A stretch of 64,000 nucleotides of DNA from Paenalicyclobacillus macrosporangiidus (GTDB taxonomy: Bacteria > Bacillota > Bacilli > Alicyclobacillales > Alicyclobacillaceae). The notes under the pieces were generated by a model. That model was not told where the DNA came from and searched no databases. It was given only the letters and a program-made list of their open reading frames with translations. Positions 56,146 to 64,000 of this stretch are shown one piece after another. Both the position numbers and the translations under genes were made by a program. The stretch is from positions 1 to 64,000 of the forward strand of contig NZ_FPBV01000006.1 in assembly GCF_900116805.1 (NCBI RefSeq), in the 5' to 3' direction. How positions within the stretch are numbered: the stretch's first letter is position 1; each line of letters begins with the position of its first letter.

Positions 56146-56254
56146 GACGGTGGCCGAGGCGAGCGTGGCGGCCGAGGCCTGTCCGCCATTCCGAACATGG
56201 ACGGGGCGGAAGCCCCCCGAAGCCTGGCGGTCGGGAGGCCTGTTGACCGCACCG

Positions 56255-56986
56255 TCACTGGACGCTCGACTTGACATCCGCCAATGCCAACAGCTCGGAG
56301 ACCGTCACAAACTGGTATCCCTGAGCCCGCAGGCCGGCGATGATCTGGGGCAGCGCTTCGACAATCTGTTTGGACGAGTCACTGGCGTGCATGAGGATGA
56401 TATCTCCCGGGACGACTCGTTTCAGGACCCGGTCTCGAATGGCCTGGACGCCGGGGTTTTTCCAATCGAGGGAGTCGGTGTTCCACTGGATCACCGTGTA
56501 CCCCAGGTCATTCAGACACTGGATGACGCGGGGATTGATGTCTCCGTTCGGCGTGCGGATCAGTTTCGTCTTCACGCCGGTGACCTGTTGGATGGCTTTC
56601 TCCGACAGACCCACCTGTTGAACGATCCAGGAGTTCGGATAATTGGAGAAATCCTTGTGCAGGTGGCCGTGATTTCCGATCTCGAACCCCATCCGGTGGA
56701 TCCGCTTGGCGATCTCGGGATGGCGGAGGGTCCAGGGCCCGCTGAGGAAAAACGTCGCCTTGGTGATTTTCTCCCGCTCCAACGCGTCCAGTACCGGTTC
56801 GGGGACCTTGTTGCCCCAAGAGATGTCGAACGTCAACGCGACCACTTTTTTGTCGGTGTCCACCTTGTAGACCGCTTGGGGCTTTTCCGCCGCGAACGCC
56901 GGGGTCTGCCCGGATACGGCGTACAGCACCCACATGAACAGGGCGATCACCGCGGTCAGCGCGAACATGCGCCTTCCTTGCCGCAT
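56255..56986 (-). CDS. pdaB: Polysaccharide deacetylase PdaB
   Basis: 243-residue NodB-fold protein required for spore stability in Bacillus. N-terminal signal or anchor (about 7-25, AFA cleavage near 32). Motif 1 reads TFDISWGN (52-59), lacking the second Asp of classic TFDDG deacetylases but as usual for PdaB; motif 2 is GNHGHLHKD and motif 3 RTPNGDINP. The ATG at 56986 follows AAAAGGAGGG. Convergent with kbaA. Confidence 0.94.
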   Translation of the reverse strand: MRQGRRMFALTAVIALFMWVLYAVSGQTPAFAAEKPQAVYKVDTDKKVVALTFDISWGNKVPEPVLDALEREKITKATFFLSGPWTLRHPEIAKRIHRMGFEIGNHGHLHKDFSNYPNSWIVQQVGLSEKAIQQVTGVKTKLIRTPNGDINPRVIQCLNDLGYTVIQWNTDSLDWKNPGVQAIRDRVLKRVVPGDIILMHASDSSKQIVEALPQIIAGLRAQGYQFVTVSELLALADVKSSVQ

Positions 56987-57029
56987 GTGCTTCCCTCCTT
57001 TTCGGGCTCCAGCCCGGACGTCTGAGCAC

Positions 57030-57058
57030 AGTGTATGCGGCCGGTACATGCCCTATAC
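57030..57058 (-). promoter_or_regulatory. Candidate SigE promoter of pdaB
   Basis: On the reverse strand CATACACT (57037-57030) matches the SigE -10 consensus, with GTATA (57058-57054) 16 bases upstream. Mother-cell expression fits a spore cortex or coat role. The -35 is only approximate. Confidence 0.5.
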
Positions 57059-57100
57059 AACTTGGCACCCCTGCCAAGACGGTGAGGAGATGGAACGTCC

Positions 57101-57730
57101 GTGCAACCGGTGAAACACCGTCTGTTTTTGTGGTTATGGGCTTTGGCGGCCGCCGTCCTCGCGGCCGGGTTCATCAGCGGTTACACCGCTCCAGACCAAT
57201 TTGGGCACGCGCTCGCGCCCACGTTGGAGAAACTCGAGCAGTTGGCCGAGTCCGCGCGTACCGGCGACGGATCGGGCATTGGCATGTGGACCGTGTTTGT
57301 CAATAACGCGCTCGTCGCGCTGCTGTTGTTGGCCACCGGGGTATTCGCGGGCGTGATCCCCGTGCTGGTGCTGTGGTTCAACGGCCTGCTGATTGGGTAC
57401 GTCGTCCAGGTGGGGGCATCGCACCTGGGTGTCTCCGCGTGGCGTGTGTTGGTGTATTCCATGCTCCCGCACGGGGTCTTTGAGTTGGCGGGCCTGATGT
57501 GGGCCGCCAGTTGGGGATTGTACTTGGGATACGTCGCGGTGTTTGGCGTGGCGGACCGGATTCGGACCGTGTTGCCCGGAACACGCGGGGGGCCGCGGCC
57601 AAAGCTTCGCAAGGAGCTGGTGCGCGCGTGCGTGCGCGTTCCCGGTGTCCTCGCGCTGTTGGCGGTGGCGGCCTGGATTGAGACCGCCCTGACCCCGGCC
57701 ATCATGGGCTGGGGCTTGCCGCTGCATTGA
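57101..57730 (+). CDS. SpoIIM-family (DUF95) membrane protein
   Basis: 209-residue membrane protein with about five hydrophobic segments, including NNALVALLLLATGVFAGVIP and the GxxPHGxxE-type motif in SMLPHGVFELAGL, a signature of the stage II sporulation protein M family. Bacillus SpoIIM belongs to the DMP engulfment complex, but this family is wider than sporulation. GTG 57101 follows GGTGAGGAG at 11 bases. It is divergent from pdaB. Confidence 0.82.
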   Translation: MQPVKHRLFLWLWALAAAVLAAGFISGYTAPDQFGHALAPTLEKLEQLAESARTGDGSGIGMWTVFVNNALVALLLLATGVFAGVIPVLVLWFNGLLIGYVVQVGASHLGVSAWRVLVYSMLPHGVFELAGLMWAASWGLYLGYVAVFGVADRIRTVLPGTRGGPRPKLRKELVRACVRVPGVLALLAVAAWIETALTPAIMGWGLPLH

Positions 57731-57731
57731 C

Positions 57732-57794
57732 GGACAGGCGCGGACGTACGCCTTGACGCTCGTCCACCTTGCCCGTCCACCTTGACGCCTGTCC
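57732..57794 (+). repeat. Short direct and inverted repeats upstream of cdaA
   Basis: CCTTGACGC occurs at 57751-57759 and 57780-57788 (29-base period) and GTCCACCTTG at 57762-57771 and 57775-57784 (13-base period). GGACAGGCG (57732-57740) and CGCCTGTCC (57786-57794) form an inverted repeat around them. Each CCTTGACGC copy contains a -35-like TTGACG; TTGACG at 57782 with AACAAT at 57805 (17 bases) is a possible cdaA promoter. Confidence 0.6.
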
Positions 57795-57852
57795 AATTGT
57801 AAGAAACAATGGGAAGGAACACGGTCACAGTCCGTCGAGCTGGGTGGCGCCG

Positions 57853-58671
57853 ATGAATGCGTGGTTGAACGTGCTGTCCAAATTCAATGTGCTGAACGCC
57901 ATCGACATCCTGATTGTCGCGTTCGTGCTGTACCGGCTGCTCCTGATGATCCGGGGGACGCGCGCGGTCCCGCTGCTCAAGGGCGTCGTGGTGATCCTGG
58001 TGGCCACGGCGCTCAGTTCGGCGCTTCACCTGGAGGCGCTCAACTGGCTTCTGAACAAGATCATCACCATCGGGGTCATCGCGATTCCGATTGTGTTTCA
58101 GCCCGAACTCCGCCGAGCCTTGGATCAGCTCGGCCGGGGCGGGTTTTTTTCGATTTCGTTCACGGCCGATCGCGCGGACGCGCAGCAACAGACCATCGCC
58201 GAGGTGGTCAAGGCGACGCAGGTCCTCTCCAAGACGAAGATCGGCGCGTTGTTGGTCATTGAACGGAAGACGGGCCTGTCCGAATACGCCGAGACCGGGA
58301 CGCAGATTGAAGGCCTGGTATCCTCCGAGCTGCTCATCAACACGTTCATCCCCAACACGCCGCTGCACGACGGCGCGGTGGTGATCCGGGGCAACCGCAT
58401 CGTCTCCGCGGGGTGCTTTTTGCCGCTGACGGACAACCGGGATCTCAACCGCGAGCTGGGCACCCGGCATCGCGCGGCCATTGGCGTCACGGAGCAGACG
58501 GACGCGATTGCCGTGGTCGTCTCGGAAGAAACCGGAAAGGTGTCGTTGGCGGTGGACGGCGTCCTGACGCGCGGACTGCAGGAGGCGGACCTGCACGAGC
58601 TGCTCGCCAGTCTCCTCCTTCCCAAGCGCTCCAGCCGCTTGCACTTCCTGCACCGAAAGGCGGAGTCGTGA
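57853..58671 (+). CDS. cdaA: Membrane diadenylate cyclase CdaA
   Basis: Main house-keeping c-di-AMP synthase, 272 residues. Three N-terminal transmembrane helices (about 8-80) precede the DAC domain with DGA at 173-175 and RHR at 205-207. ATG 57853 gives the family N-terminus; GTG 57844 is an alternative and both have weak ribosome binding sites. It is followed at 1 base by its regulator cdaR, then glmM, the conserved cdaA-cdaR-glmM set. Confidence 0.97.
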   Translation: MNAWLNVLSKFNVLNAIDILIVAFVLYRLLLMIRGTRAVPLLKGVVVILVATALSSALHLEALNWLLNKIITIGVIAIPIVFQPELRRALDQLGRGGFFSISFTADRADAQQQTIAEVVKATQVLSKTKIGALLVIERKTGLSEYAETGTQIEGLVSSELLINTFIPNTPLHDGAVVIRGNRIVSAGCFLPLTDNRDLNRELGTRHRAAIGVTEQTDAIAVVVSEETGKVSLAVDGVLTRGLQEADLHELLASLLLPKRSSRLHFLHRKAES

Positions 58672-58672
58672 C

Positions 58673-59884
58673 GTGGACCGGTTTTTGAACAGCAATGCCT
58701 TTCTCCGCGTGATCGCCTTGGTGATGGCGTGCGTTCTGTGGTTGTCTGTCAACGCGCCCGGGAATTCGGGGGGCGGGGCCGGGGGACCGGTGGTCAAATC
58801 CTTTCCCTATCCCGTCCGGGTCCAGGTGTCTCCCGACATGACGGTGACGAGCATTGACAACCCGACCGTCATGGTGGAAATCGTCACCGACGCCGTCAAT
58901 GTGTCCAGCTTGACAGCCCAGATGCTGGGGGTCTCGGTGGTGGCGGACGCGCGCGGCCTGTCCGCCGGCCGGCACGAGCTGCGCTTGACGGCGACCGGGA
59001 TGCCGCCGGTCCGATATTCCATCGATCCGCCCGTGGTGACGGTGAACCTGGACCACAAGGTCGTATCGGTGGCCGATGTTCGGGTGACGACCACCGGGAA
59101 GCCGGCGGCGGGATACGAGGCGGGCCAAGCGACGGCCGACCTGCAGGCGGCGCAGGTGTCCGGGGCGCAGTCGGCCGTCGCGCAGGTGGACCACCTGGAG
59201 GCCGCGGTGGCCATCGACGGCGCCAAGGCGGCGGTGACCCGCACGGTGGAACTGAAACCCGTCACGGCGTCCGGGGCGCCGGTGGCCGGCGTCGAGGTCA
59301 ACCCGCCGACGGGCACGGTGACGGTGCAGATCCGGCCCAAGTCGGTGACGGCGCGCCTGGTGCCGGAGATCCAAGGCAGCCCGGCGGACGGATACGCGGT
59401 GGCGGGAGTCCGCTTCAATCCAGCAGACGTACGGCTGCGGTTGGGGGAGGACGCGGCCATCGGGATGGACGCCGTGCAGGTCCCGGTCGATGTCAGCGGG
59501 CTCACCCGCACGAAGACGTGGACGGTGCACATCCCATTGCCTGCGGGAGCCACCTCGGCAGACCCGTCCGAGGTCACCGTCACGGTGGAGGTGGATCAAA
59601 GCGCACAGCGAACCTTCCACGGACTCCCGGTGACCGTGGCCAACGTTCCGGCTGGACTGCGAGCGTCCGCGGCGACGCCGGCGATGGTGGACCTGACGGT
59701 GACGGGACCCGCGGCGGTGGTGGCCAAGATGGCCGATTCGAACCTGCACGCGTACGTGGACGCCTCCGGGCTGGCGGCAGGGACCTATACCCTGACGCCA
59801 AAGGCGGAGGTGCCCGACTGGGTCCGGGTGTCGGATTGGGCGCCGGCCGCTGTCCAGGTGCAATTGCAGCCCGCCCGCCCCTGA
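58673..59884 (+). CDS. cdaR: CdaA regulatory protein CdaR (YbbR-domain)
   Basis: 403-residue protein with one N-terminal transmembrane helix (about 9-27) and four extracytoplasmic YbbR repeats, rich in Val, Ala and Gly. It binds and modulates CdaA outside the membrane. GTG 58673 lies one base after the cdaA stop, behind AAAGGCGGAG. Length and repeat number agree with Bacillus CdaR. Confidence 0.93.
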   Translation: MDRFLNSNAFLRVIALVMACVLWLSVNAPGNSGGGAGGPVVKSFPYPVRVQVSPDMTVTSIDNPTVMVEIVTDAVNVSSLTAQMLGVSVVADARGLSAGRHELRLTATGMPPVRYSIDPPVVTVNLDHKVVSVADVRVTTTGKPAAGYEAGQATADLQAAQVSGAQSAVAQVDHLEAAVAIDGAKAAVTRTVELKPVTASGAPVAGVEVNPPTGTVTVQIRPKSVTARLVPEIQGSPADGYAVAGVRFNPADVRLRLGEDAAIGMDAVQVPVDVSGLTRTKTWTVHIPLPAGATSADPSEVTVTVEVDQSAQRTFHGLPVTVANVPAGLRASAATPAMVDLTVTGPAAVVAKMADSNLHAYVDASGLAAGTYTLTPKAEVPDWVRVSDWAPAAVQVQLQPARP

Positions 59885-59905
59885 CCTCCTCCCTGCATGC
59901 CCCGG

Positions 59906-59935
59906 TTGCCGTCAAACCTTGGCCTGTGGCACAAT
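59906..59935 (+). promoter_or_regulatory. Possible internal promoter before glmM
   Basis: TTGCCG at 59906-59911, 18-base spacer and CACAAT at 59930-59935; each hexamer matches four of six consensus bases. glmM may also be read through from cdaA. Confidence 0.45.
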
Positions 59936-59964
59936 GATGGGGGTTTGAAGGGAGCGAAGGACTG

Positions 59965-61308
59965 TTGGGCAAATGGTTTGGTACCGACGGGGTGCGCGGG
60001 GTGGCCAACCGGGACCTGACCCCCGAGTTGGCCTTTCGGCTGGGACGGATTGGGGCGTATGTGCTGGCGAGGGAAGGATCCGGGCGCCGCGTCGTCATCG
60101 GCAAGGACACGCGGATCTCGAGCGATATGCTGGAGGCCGCGCTGGTCAGCGGGGTCCTGTCGATGGGCGTGAACGTGTTGCGCCTGGGCGTCATCAGCAC
60201 GCCGGGCGTCGCGTATCTCACGCGCCATCTGCAGGCCGACGCGGGCGTGATGATCTCCGCTTCCCACAATCCGGTGGAAGATAATGGCATCAAGTTCTTT
60301 GGCTCGGACGGATTCAAACTGTTAGATCAAGCGGAAGATGAGATAGAACGGTGGCTCGGAGAGACGGAGGATCGCCTGCCGCGTCCGGTGGGTGGCGGCG
60401 TCGGGCGGGTGTACGACGAACCGGCGGAAGACGAGTACGTCCGCTTCCTGGCGGGGACGGTCCGCCATCGGCTGGATGGGCTGAAGGTGGTGCTCGACTG
60501 CGCCAACGGTGCCGCGAGCCGCATCGCGCCGCGGGTATTCCGCCAACTGGGGGCGGAGGTCACCGTGCTCAACGACCAGCCCGACGGGGTGAACATCAAT
60601 GTGGGGTGCGGATCGACCCATCCGCAGGTGATTCAACGGGCGGTACTCGACGCCGGGGCGGACGTGGGCCTGGCGTTTGACGGGGACGCCGACCGCGTGA
60701 TTGCGGTCGATCACACCGGACAGGTGATAGACGGCGACTTCATCCTGGCCGTCTGCGGCCGGGCGTTGAAGGCGCAGGGCCGGCTGAAAGGCGATACGGT
60801 CGTCGCCACCGTGATGAGCAATCTCGGATTCGTGAAGGCGATGGCGAACCTGGGCATCCGGGTGCAGACCACGCGCGTCGGGGACCGCTATGTGATGGAG
60901 GCGATGCGCGAGGGCGGATACGTGCTCGGGGGGGAGCAGTCCGGCCATGTCATCTTCCTCGATCACACGACGACGGGCGACGGCGTGCTGACGGCGCTCC
61001 AACTGGTCGACGTCATGATGGCCAGCAGGCAGCCGCTGGCGGAGCTCAGCAGGGTCATGACGCGCTACCCGCAACTGTTGGAGAATGTCCGCGTCCGTGA
61101 TAAGGCCGCGTGGCGGAGCAATGACCGCATCCAGGAAGCGATTCGGCGCGCGGAGCGGGAACTGGGGGACGATGGCCGGGTGCTCGTTCGGGAGTCGGGG
61201 ACGGAACCCCTGGTGCGCGTGATGGCGGAAGGGCCGGATCCCGCCCTTCTCCAGGCGTGCGTCGCGCAGATTGTGCGCGTGGTTCGCGAGGAATTGGGAG
61301 GCGCCTGA
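59965..61308 (+). CDS. glmM: Phosphoglucosamine mutase
   Basis: Converts glucosamine-6-phosphate to glucosamine-1-phosphate for UDP-GlcNAc synthesis; 447 residues. The phosphoserine is S100 in SASHNP, the magnesium loop DGDADR starts at 239, and RESGTEPLVRVM closes the active site. TTG 59965 gives the family start MGKWFGTDGVRG. In Bacillus GlmM inhibits CdaA, so the neighbourhood links precursor supply and c-di-AMP. Confidence 0.98.
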   Translation: MGKWFGTDGVRGVANRDLTPELAFRLGRIGAYVLAREGSGRRVVIGKDTRISSDMLEAALVSGVLSMGVNVLRLGVISTPGVAYLTRHLQADAGVMISASHNPVEDNGIKFFGSDGFKLLDQAEDEIERWLGETEDRLPRPVGGGVGRVYDEPAEDEYVRFLAGTVRHRLDGLKVVLDCANGAASRIAPRVFRQLGAEVTVLNDQPDGVNINVGCGSTHPQVIQRAVLDAGADVGLAFDGDADRVIAVDHTGQVIDGDFILAVCGRALKAQGRLKGDTVVATVMSNLGFVKAMANLGIRVQTTRVGDRYVMEAMREGGYVLGGEQSGHVIFLDHTTTGDGVLTALQLVDVMMASRQPLAELSRVMTRYPQLLENVRVRDKAAWRSNDRIQEAIRRAERELGDDGRVLVRESGTEPLVRVMAEGPDPALLQACVAQIVRVVREELGGA

Positions 61309-61353
61309 GAGAATGCGCGCAGAGGCGCTCACGCAGGCCGGGCGTGCCGCGGG

Positions 61354-61373
61354 GGCGCCTTTGGTGCCTTTTT
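61354..61373 (+). terminator. Intrinsic terminator after glmM
   Basis: GGCGCC (61354-61359), TTT loop, GGTGCC (61363-61368, one G-U) and TTTTT. A longer stem AGGCGC/GCGCCT around it could compete. It separates glmM from the glmS transcript. Confidence 0.8.
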
Positions 61374-61569
61374 CGAAACCGACGGGCCATCACAGATGGG
61401 CCGCTGCAGGTTCCTCTGCGGCGGCGGGGGAATAGCTTGACGTATGGCTTTGCGCGTGAAAGGGGGGATGCCGGCAGAGCAGGACGCGGGAGGGCAGGAA
61501 ACTGGGCAGGAACTGCGAGGTTGGGCAGGAACGTGCGCCGGTGAATCTGGGACGCCGGGGCATGACACA
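61374..61569 (+). other. Untranslated region upstream of the glmS ribozyme, with GGGCAGGAA repeats
   Basis: Nearly 200 bases between the glmM terminator and the ribozyme. GGGCAGGAA occurs three times at 61492-61500, 61504-61512 and 61523-61531. A TTGACG at 61437-61442 has no matching -10, so the glmS promoter is not identified. The region is in frame with glmS and open, but has no ribosome binding site and precedes the ribozyme cleavage site. Confidence 0.6.
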
Positions 61570-61740
61570 AGCGCCTGGACTGTGCGGTCCGCGCGCCCCT
61601 CAGGGTGCCGCGGATTGGGAACAGTTGACGCGGAGGAGGTCAGCGAACCATTCGGCGGGTGCCTCCCGGTGTGCGCCGCACCGCGAGCGAAGCTCGAAAG
61701 CCGCCGGGCGACCGGCGGGACAAGGGCGAGCAGGCGAATG
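61570..61740 (+). ncRNA. glmS ribozyme (GlcN6P-activated self-cleaving riboswitch)
   Basis: The cleavage motif A/GCGCCTGGACT lies at 61570-61580, cutting 5' of G61571. ACTGT/ACAGT plus CCGCG/CGCGG stems form P1 (61579-61625). The invariant core follows: GTTGACG, GGAGGAGG, GCGAACCATTCGGCGGGTGCC and TCCCGG (61623-61672), then P3/P4 stems GAGC/GCTC and GCCGCC/GGCGG. The match to Thermoanaerobacter and Bacillus ribozymes is close. Glucosamine-6-phosphate binding should cleave the mRNA and expose it to decay, lowering GlmS. Confidence 0.95.
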
Positions 61741-61758
61741 AGGAGGAAGACAAAATCG

Positions 61759-63591
61759 ATGTGCGGAATCGTGGGATATGTCGGGCCGCGCGCGGTGCGC
61801 AGCGTGATCGTCGACGGGTTGCGCAAGCTGGAGTACCGCGGGTATGACTCGGCGGGCATCGCCACGCTCGATAGCGGCGTCTTGCGGACGGTGAAGTCGG
61901 TCGGGCGGTTGTCCAACTTGGAGGAAAAGCTGGCGGATGGCGAGGCGGGCGGCCACATCGGCATCGGACACACGCGGTGGGCGACGCACGGCCGGCCGTC
62001 CGATGAAAACGCGCATCCGCATCAGGACTGCAGCGGCCGGTTCGCCATCGTGCACAACGGGATCATCGAGAACTACCTGAGCTTGCGCGAGGAACTGTTG
62101 GCGCGCGGGCACCAGTTTAAATCCGAGACGGATACGGAAGTCGTGGCGCACCTGATTGAGGAGCTGTACAAAGGGGACCTGTTCCAGACCATGCTGGACG
62201 TGGCGAAGCGCCTGCGCGGCGCGTACGCCCTGGTGGTGCTGGCCAAGGACCACCCGGACACGCTGGTGGCGGTGCGCCGATCGAGCCCCATCATCGTCGG
62301 TCTGGGCGACGGGGAGAACTTCGTGGCCTCCGACATCCCGGCCATCCTGTCGTACACCCGGGACGTGTACGTCCTCGAGGACGGGGAGTTGGCGGTCGTC
62401 CGGGCGGACGGTGTGTCCATCCACACGTTTGACGGGGAGCCGGTGGCCGGCAAGAAGGTCCTGCATGTGACCTGGGACGCCGTGGCCGCGGAGCGGGGCG
62501 GTTATCCGCACTTCATGCTGAAGGAGATCTACGAGCAGCCGCGGGCCATCCGGGACACGCTGACGGGCCGCATCGCCGACGATCTGTCGCGCGTCACGCT
62601 GCCCGAGCTGAGCTGGAGCGATGATTTTGTGCAGTCTATGGATCGGGTGCACATCGTCGCCTGCGGCACGTCGTGGCACGCCGGGTTGGTCGGCAAGGCG
62701 GTGATGGAGAAACTCACGAGGATCCCGGTGGATGTGGAAATCGCTTCGGAATACCGGTATCGCGATCCCATTGAGACCGCAGGGACGCTCGTCATCGTCA
62801 TCAGCCAGTCGGGCGAGACGCTGGACACCCTTGCGGCGCTGCGCGATGCCAAAGCCAGAGGGCGGCACGTGCTCGCCATCACCAACGTCGTCGGCAGTTC
62901 CGTGGCCCGCGAGGCGGATGATGTCATCATCACCTGGGCGGGCCCGGAGATTGCGGTGGCTTCGACAAAAGCGTACACCACCCAGTTGGTGGTCCTGTAC
63001 CTGCTGGCGGTGTATCTGGGGCAACGGCGCGGAACGCTGGAGGATGGCACCGCGAAACAGATCCTGGCGGCATTGGCCGAGCTGCCCATGGCTGCGGAGC
63101 AGGTGTTGGACACCGCACCGCAGGTGGAGCGCTTCGCCCGGGAGTGGGCAGACGCCCGCGACACGTTCTTCATCGGGCGCGGGATTGACTACGCGATGGC
63201 CCTGGAGGGGGCGCTGAAGCTCAAGGAGATCTCGTATATTCACGCGGAGGCGTACGCGGCCGGCGAGCTGAAGCACGGCACCCTGGCGCTGATCACCGAG
63301 GGGGTCCCGGTCATTGCCCTGGCGACGCAGACCGACTTGTACGAGAAGACGCTGAGCAACATCAAGGAGGTCAAGGCGCGCGACGCCTTCGTGCTCGGGG
63401 TGACGTTCGCGGGCGACGAGGAGATGCGCCACTCGGTCGACGAGGTGCTGTACGTGCCGAGGACGCTGCCGGTGCTCGCGCCGGTCATCACCGTGATCCC
63501 GCTGCAGCTTCTGGCGTATTACGCCGCCGTGGCGCGCGGGAACGACGTTGACAAGCCGCGCAACTTGGCGAAGAGCGTCACGGTGGAGTGA
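61759..63591 (+). CDS. glmS: Glutamine--fructose-6-phosphate aminotransferase
   Basis: First enzyme of the hexosamine pathway, 610 residues. After Met removal Cys1 (MCGIVGYVG) is the glutaminase nucleophile; N-terminal GATase domain (about 1-240), then two SIS sugar-isomerase domains with CGTSWHAG and SQSGETLDT, ending LAKSVTVE. ATG 61759 follows AGGAGGA at about 11 bases, behind the glmS ribozyme. In-frame codons upstream are open but belong to the ribozyme. Confidence 0.98.
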   Translation: MCGIVGYVGPRAVRSVIVDGLRKLEYRGYDSAGIATLDSGVLRTVKSVGRLSNLEEKLADGEAGGHIGIGHTRWATHGRPSDENAHPHQDCSGRFAIVHNGIIENYLSLREELLARGHQFKSETDTEVVAHLIEELYKGDLFQTMLDVAKRLRGAYALVVLAKDHPDTLVAVRRSSPIIVGLGDGENFVASDIPAILSYTRDVYVLEDGELAVVRADGVSIHTFDGEPVAGKKVLHVTWDAVAAERGGYPHFMLKEIYEQPRAIRDTLTGRIADDLSRVTLPELSWSDDFVQSMDRVHIVACGTSWHAGLVGKAVMEKLTRIPVDVEIASEYRYRDPIETAGTLVIVISQSGETLDTLAALRDAKARGRHVLAITNVVGSSVAREADDVIITWAGPEIAVASTKAYTTQLVVLYLLAVYLGQRRGTLEDGTAKQILAALAELPMAAEQVLDTAPQVERFAREWADARDTFFIGRGIDYAMALEGALKLKEISYIHAEAYAAGELKHGTLALITEGVPVIALATQTDLYEKTLSNIKEVKARDAFVLGVTFAGDEEMRHSVDEVLYVPRTLPVLAPVITVIPLQLLAYYAAVARGNDVDKPRNLAKSVTVE

Positions 63592-63602
63592 AGGGGCTGT
63601 CG

Positions 63603-63639
63603 GGGAGGAAGTCCTGTGTTCGCAAAAGGACTTCTTCCC
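63603..63639 (+). terminator. Hairpin after glmS
   Basis: GGGAGGAAGTCCT (63603-63615) pairs with AGGACTTCTTCCC (63627-63639), 13 bp with one G-U, 11 bases after the stop. The U-tract is poor (TTCGC). Confidence 0.7.
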
Positions 63640-63685
63640 TTCGCAAAATACGTTTATCTGTAAAATTGATCCTCCTTGTAAAACG

Positions 63686-63724
63686 GGTGAATCTGGGGGA
63701 ACATCCTGGATTCACCTTTTTTAT
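63686..63724 (+). terminator. Intrinsic terminator downstream of glmS
   Basis: GGTGAATC (63686-63693) pairs with GATTCACC (63709-63716), followed by TTTTTTATT. This has the better U-tract and probably ends glmS transcripts that pass the first hairpin. Confidence 0.9.
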
Positions 63725-63850
63725 TGCGGGACCGATAGAATGACGGTGACGGGCATTGCATCCAATGACGTGGAAGGGACTTGTTTCATAAAAGTGCTTG
63801 AGTCAGACGTTGCGTCACAGGTTACGTGGGTCTGGAAAGGAGGTTTTGGG

Positions 63851-64000
63851 TTGGGTCGAAGGCTCTATCATATGCGCGAGTTTGCCAAAAGAGCGTCTGT
63901 GTCCGTGCGAACGCTTCAGTTATTCCAAAAAGGGCATTGAGGAAGCTGGCACAGCAAGAATTTACGGAAGAAATACATCAACAATACGGTTATTTTCGAG
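63851..64000 (+). pseudogene. MerR-family regulator remnant, disrupted and cut by the window edge
   Basis: An excellent ribosome binding site AAAGGAGGT (63836-63844) is followed at 6 bases by TTG 63851. The frame gives MGRRLYHMREFAKRASVSVR then TLQLFQKGH and stops at 63940. The segment MREFAKRASVSVRTLQ is the start of a MerR helix-turn-helix, which should continue YYDxxGLL. Shifting by one base after the Leu-Gln region gives KLAQQEFTEEIHQQYGYF up to 64000, resembling the later helical part of MerR/TipA-like proteins. This suggests a deletion or frameshift. Base composition here is lower in GC than the rest of the window. Confidence 0.6.

Noticed and set aside
56146-56254. Terminator between convergent kbaA and pdaB
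   Set aside because: Only direct repeats such as GGCCGAGGC and ACAGGCCT are present; no stem with a U-tract on either strand.
61437-61465. TTGACG as glmS promoter
   Set aside because: No -10-like hexamer occurs at 15-19 bases downstream.
63798-63827. TTGAGT/TTACGT as promoter of the MerR remnant
   Set aside because: Poor hexamers; MerR promoters are unusual in spacing, but nothing else supports this one.

Overview
The window is a core housekeeping region of a high-GC, spore-forming Firmicute. Gene content and order are those of Bacillales around rrn-ctsR-rpoBC-S10-spc-alpha-glmS. gerD, kbaA, cwlD and pdaB point to a Bacillus-type sporulation programme. High GC, many TTG and GTG starts preceded by AAGGAGG-type ribosome binding sites, rpsD inside the alpha operon and pssA beside disA suggest an Alicyclobacillaceae-like genome; that placement is inference.

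Layout. 1-94 is the 3' part of a 5S rRNA, so an rRNA operon lies to the left. A reverse-strand TetR regulator follows. 1174-5896 is the CtsR-controlled ctsR-mcsA-mcsB-clpC protein quality-control operon. 6085-9323 holds radA, disA (c-di-AMP synthase) and pssA; 9490-13295 holds a PIN/TRAM membrane protein, ispD, ispF and gltX. A cysteine T-box then controls cysS-mrnC-rlmB-rae1. sigH has its own promoter, followed by rpmG-secE-nusG, rplK-rplA, rplJ-rplL, a methyltransferase and rpoB-rpoC. 30001-34888 is the str cluster (L7Ae-like protein, rpsL, rpsG, fusA, tuf), ended by a strong terminator.

34967-51171 is a nearly continuous S10-spc-alpha cluster (rpsJ to rplQ, with secY, adk, infA, rpoA) ending in truA; rplM-rpsI follow under their own promoter. 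Compared with Bacillus subtilis, cysE (gltX-cysS), map (adk-infA) and the ECF transporter genes (rplQ-truA) are absent from their usual places. 52277-57730 carries sporulation and germination genes (cwlD, gerD, kbaA, pdaB, a SpoIIM-like protein) plus salA. 57853-63591 is cdaA-cdaR-glmM-glmS, linking c-di-AMP synthesis to amino-sugar and cell-wall precursor supply; glmS is preceded by a clear glmS ribozyme. The last 400 bases are lower in GC and hold a broken MerR-type regulator.

The richest non-coding content is RNA regulation: tandem CtsR heptads, a Cys T-box, two L1-binding mimics flanking rplK, an L10 leader with attenuator, the glmS ribozyme and several structured r-protein leaders. I found no mobile element, CRISPR array, toxin-antitoxin or defence locus, and no convincing unknown system. 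The most original observations are the paired L1 sites, unexplained leader hairpins, repeats upstream of cdaA and glmS, and small departures in conserved genes.
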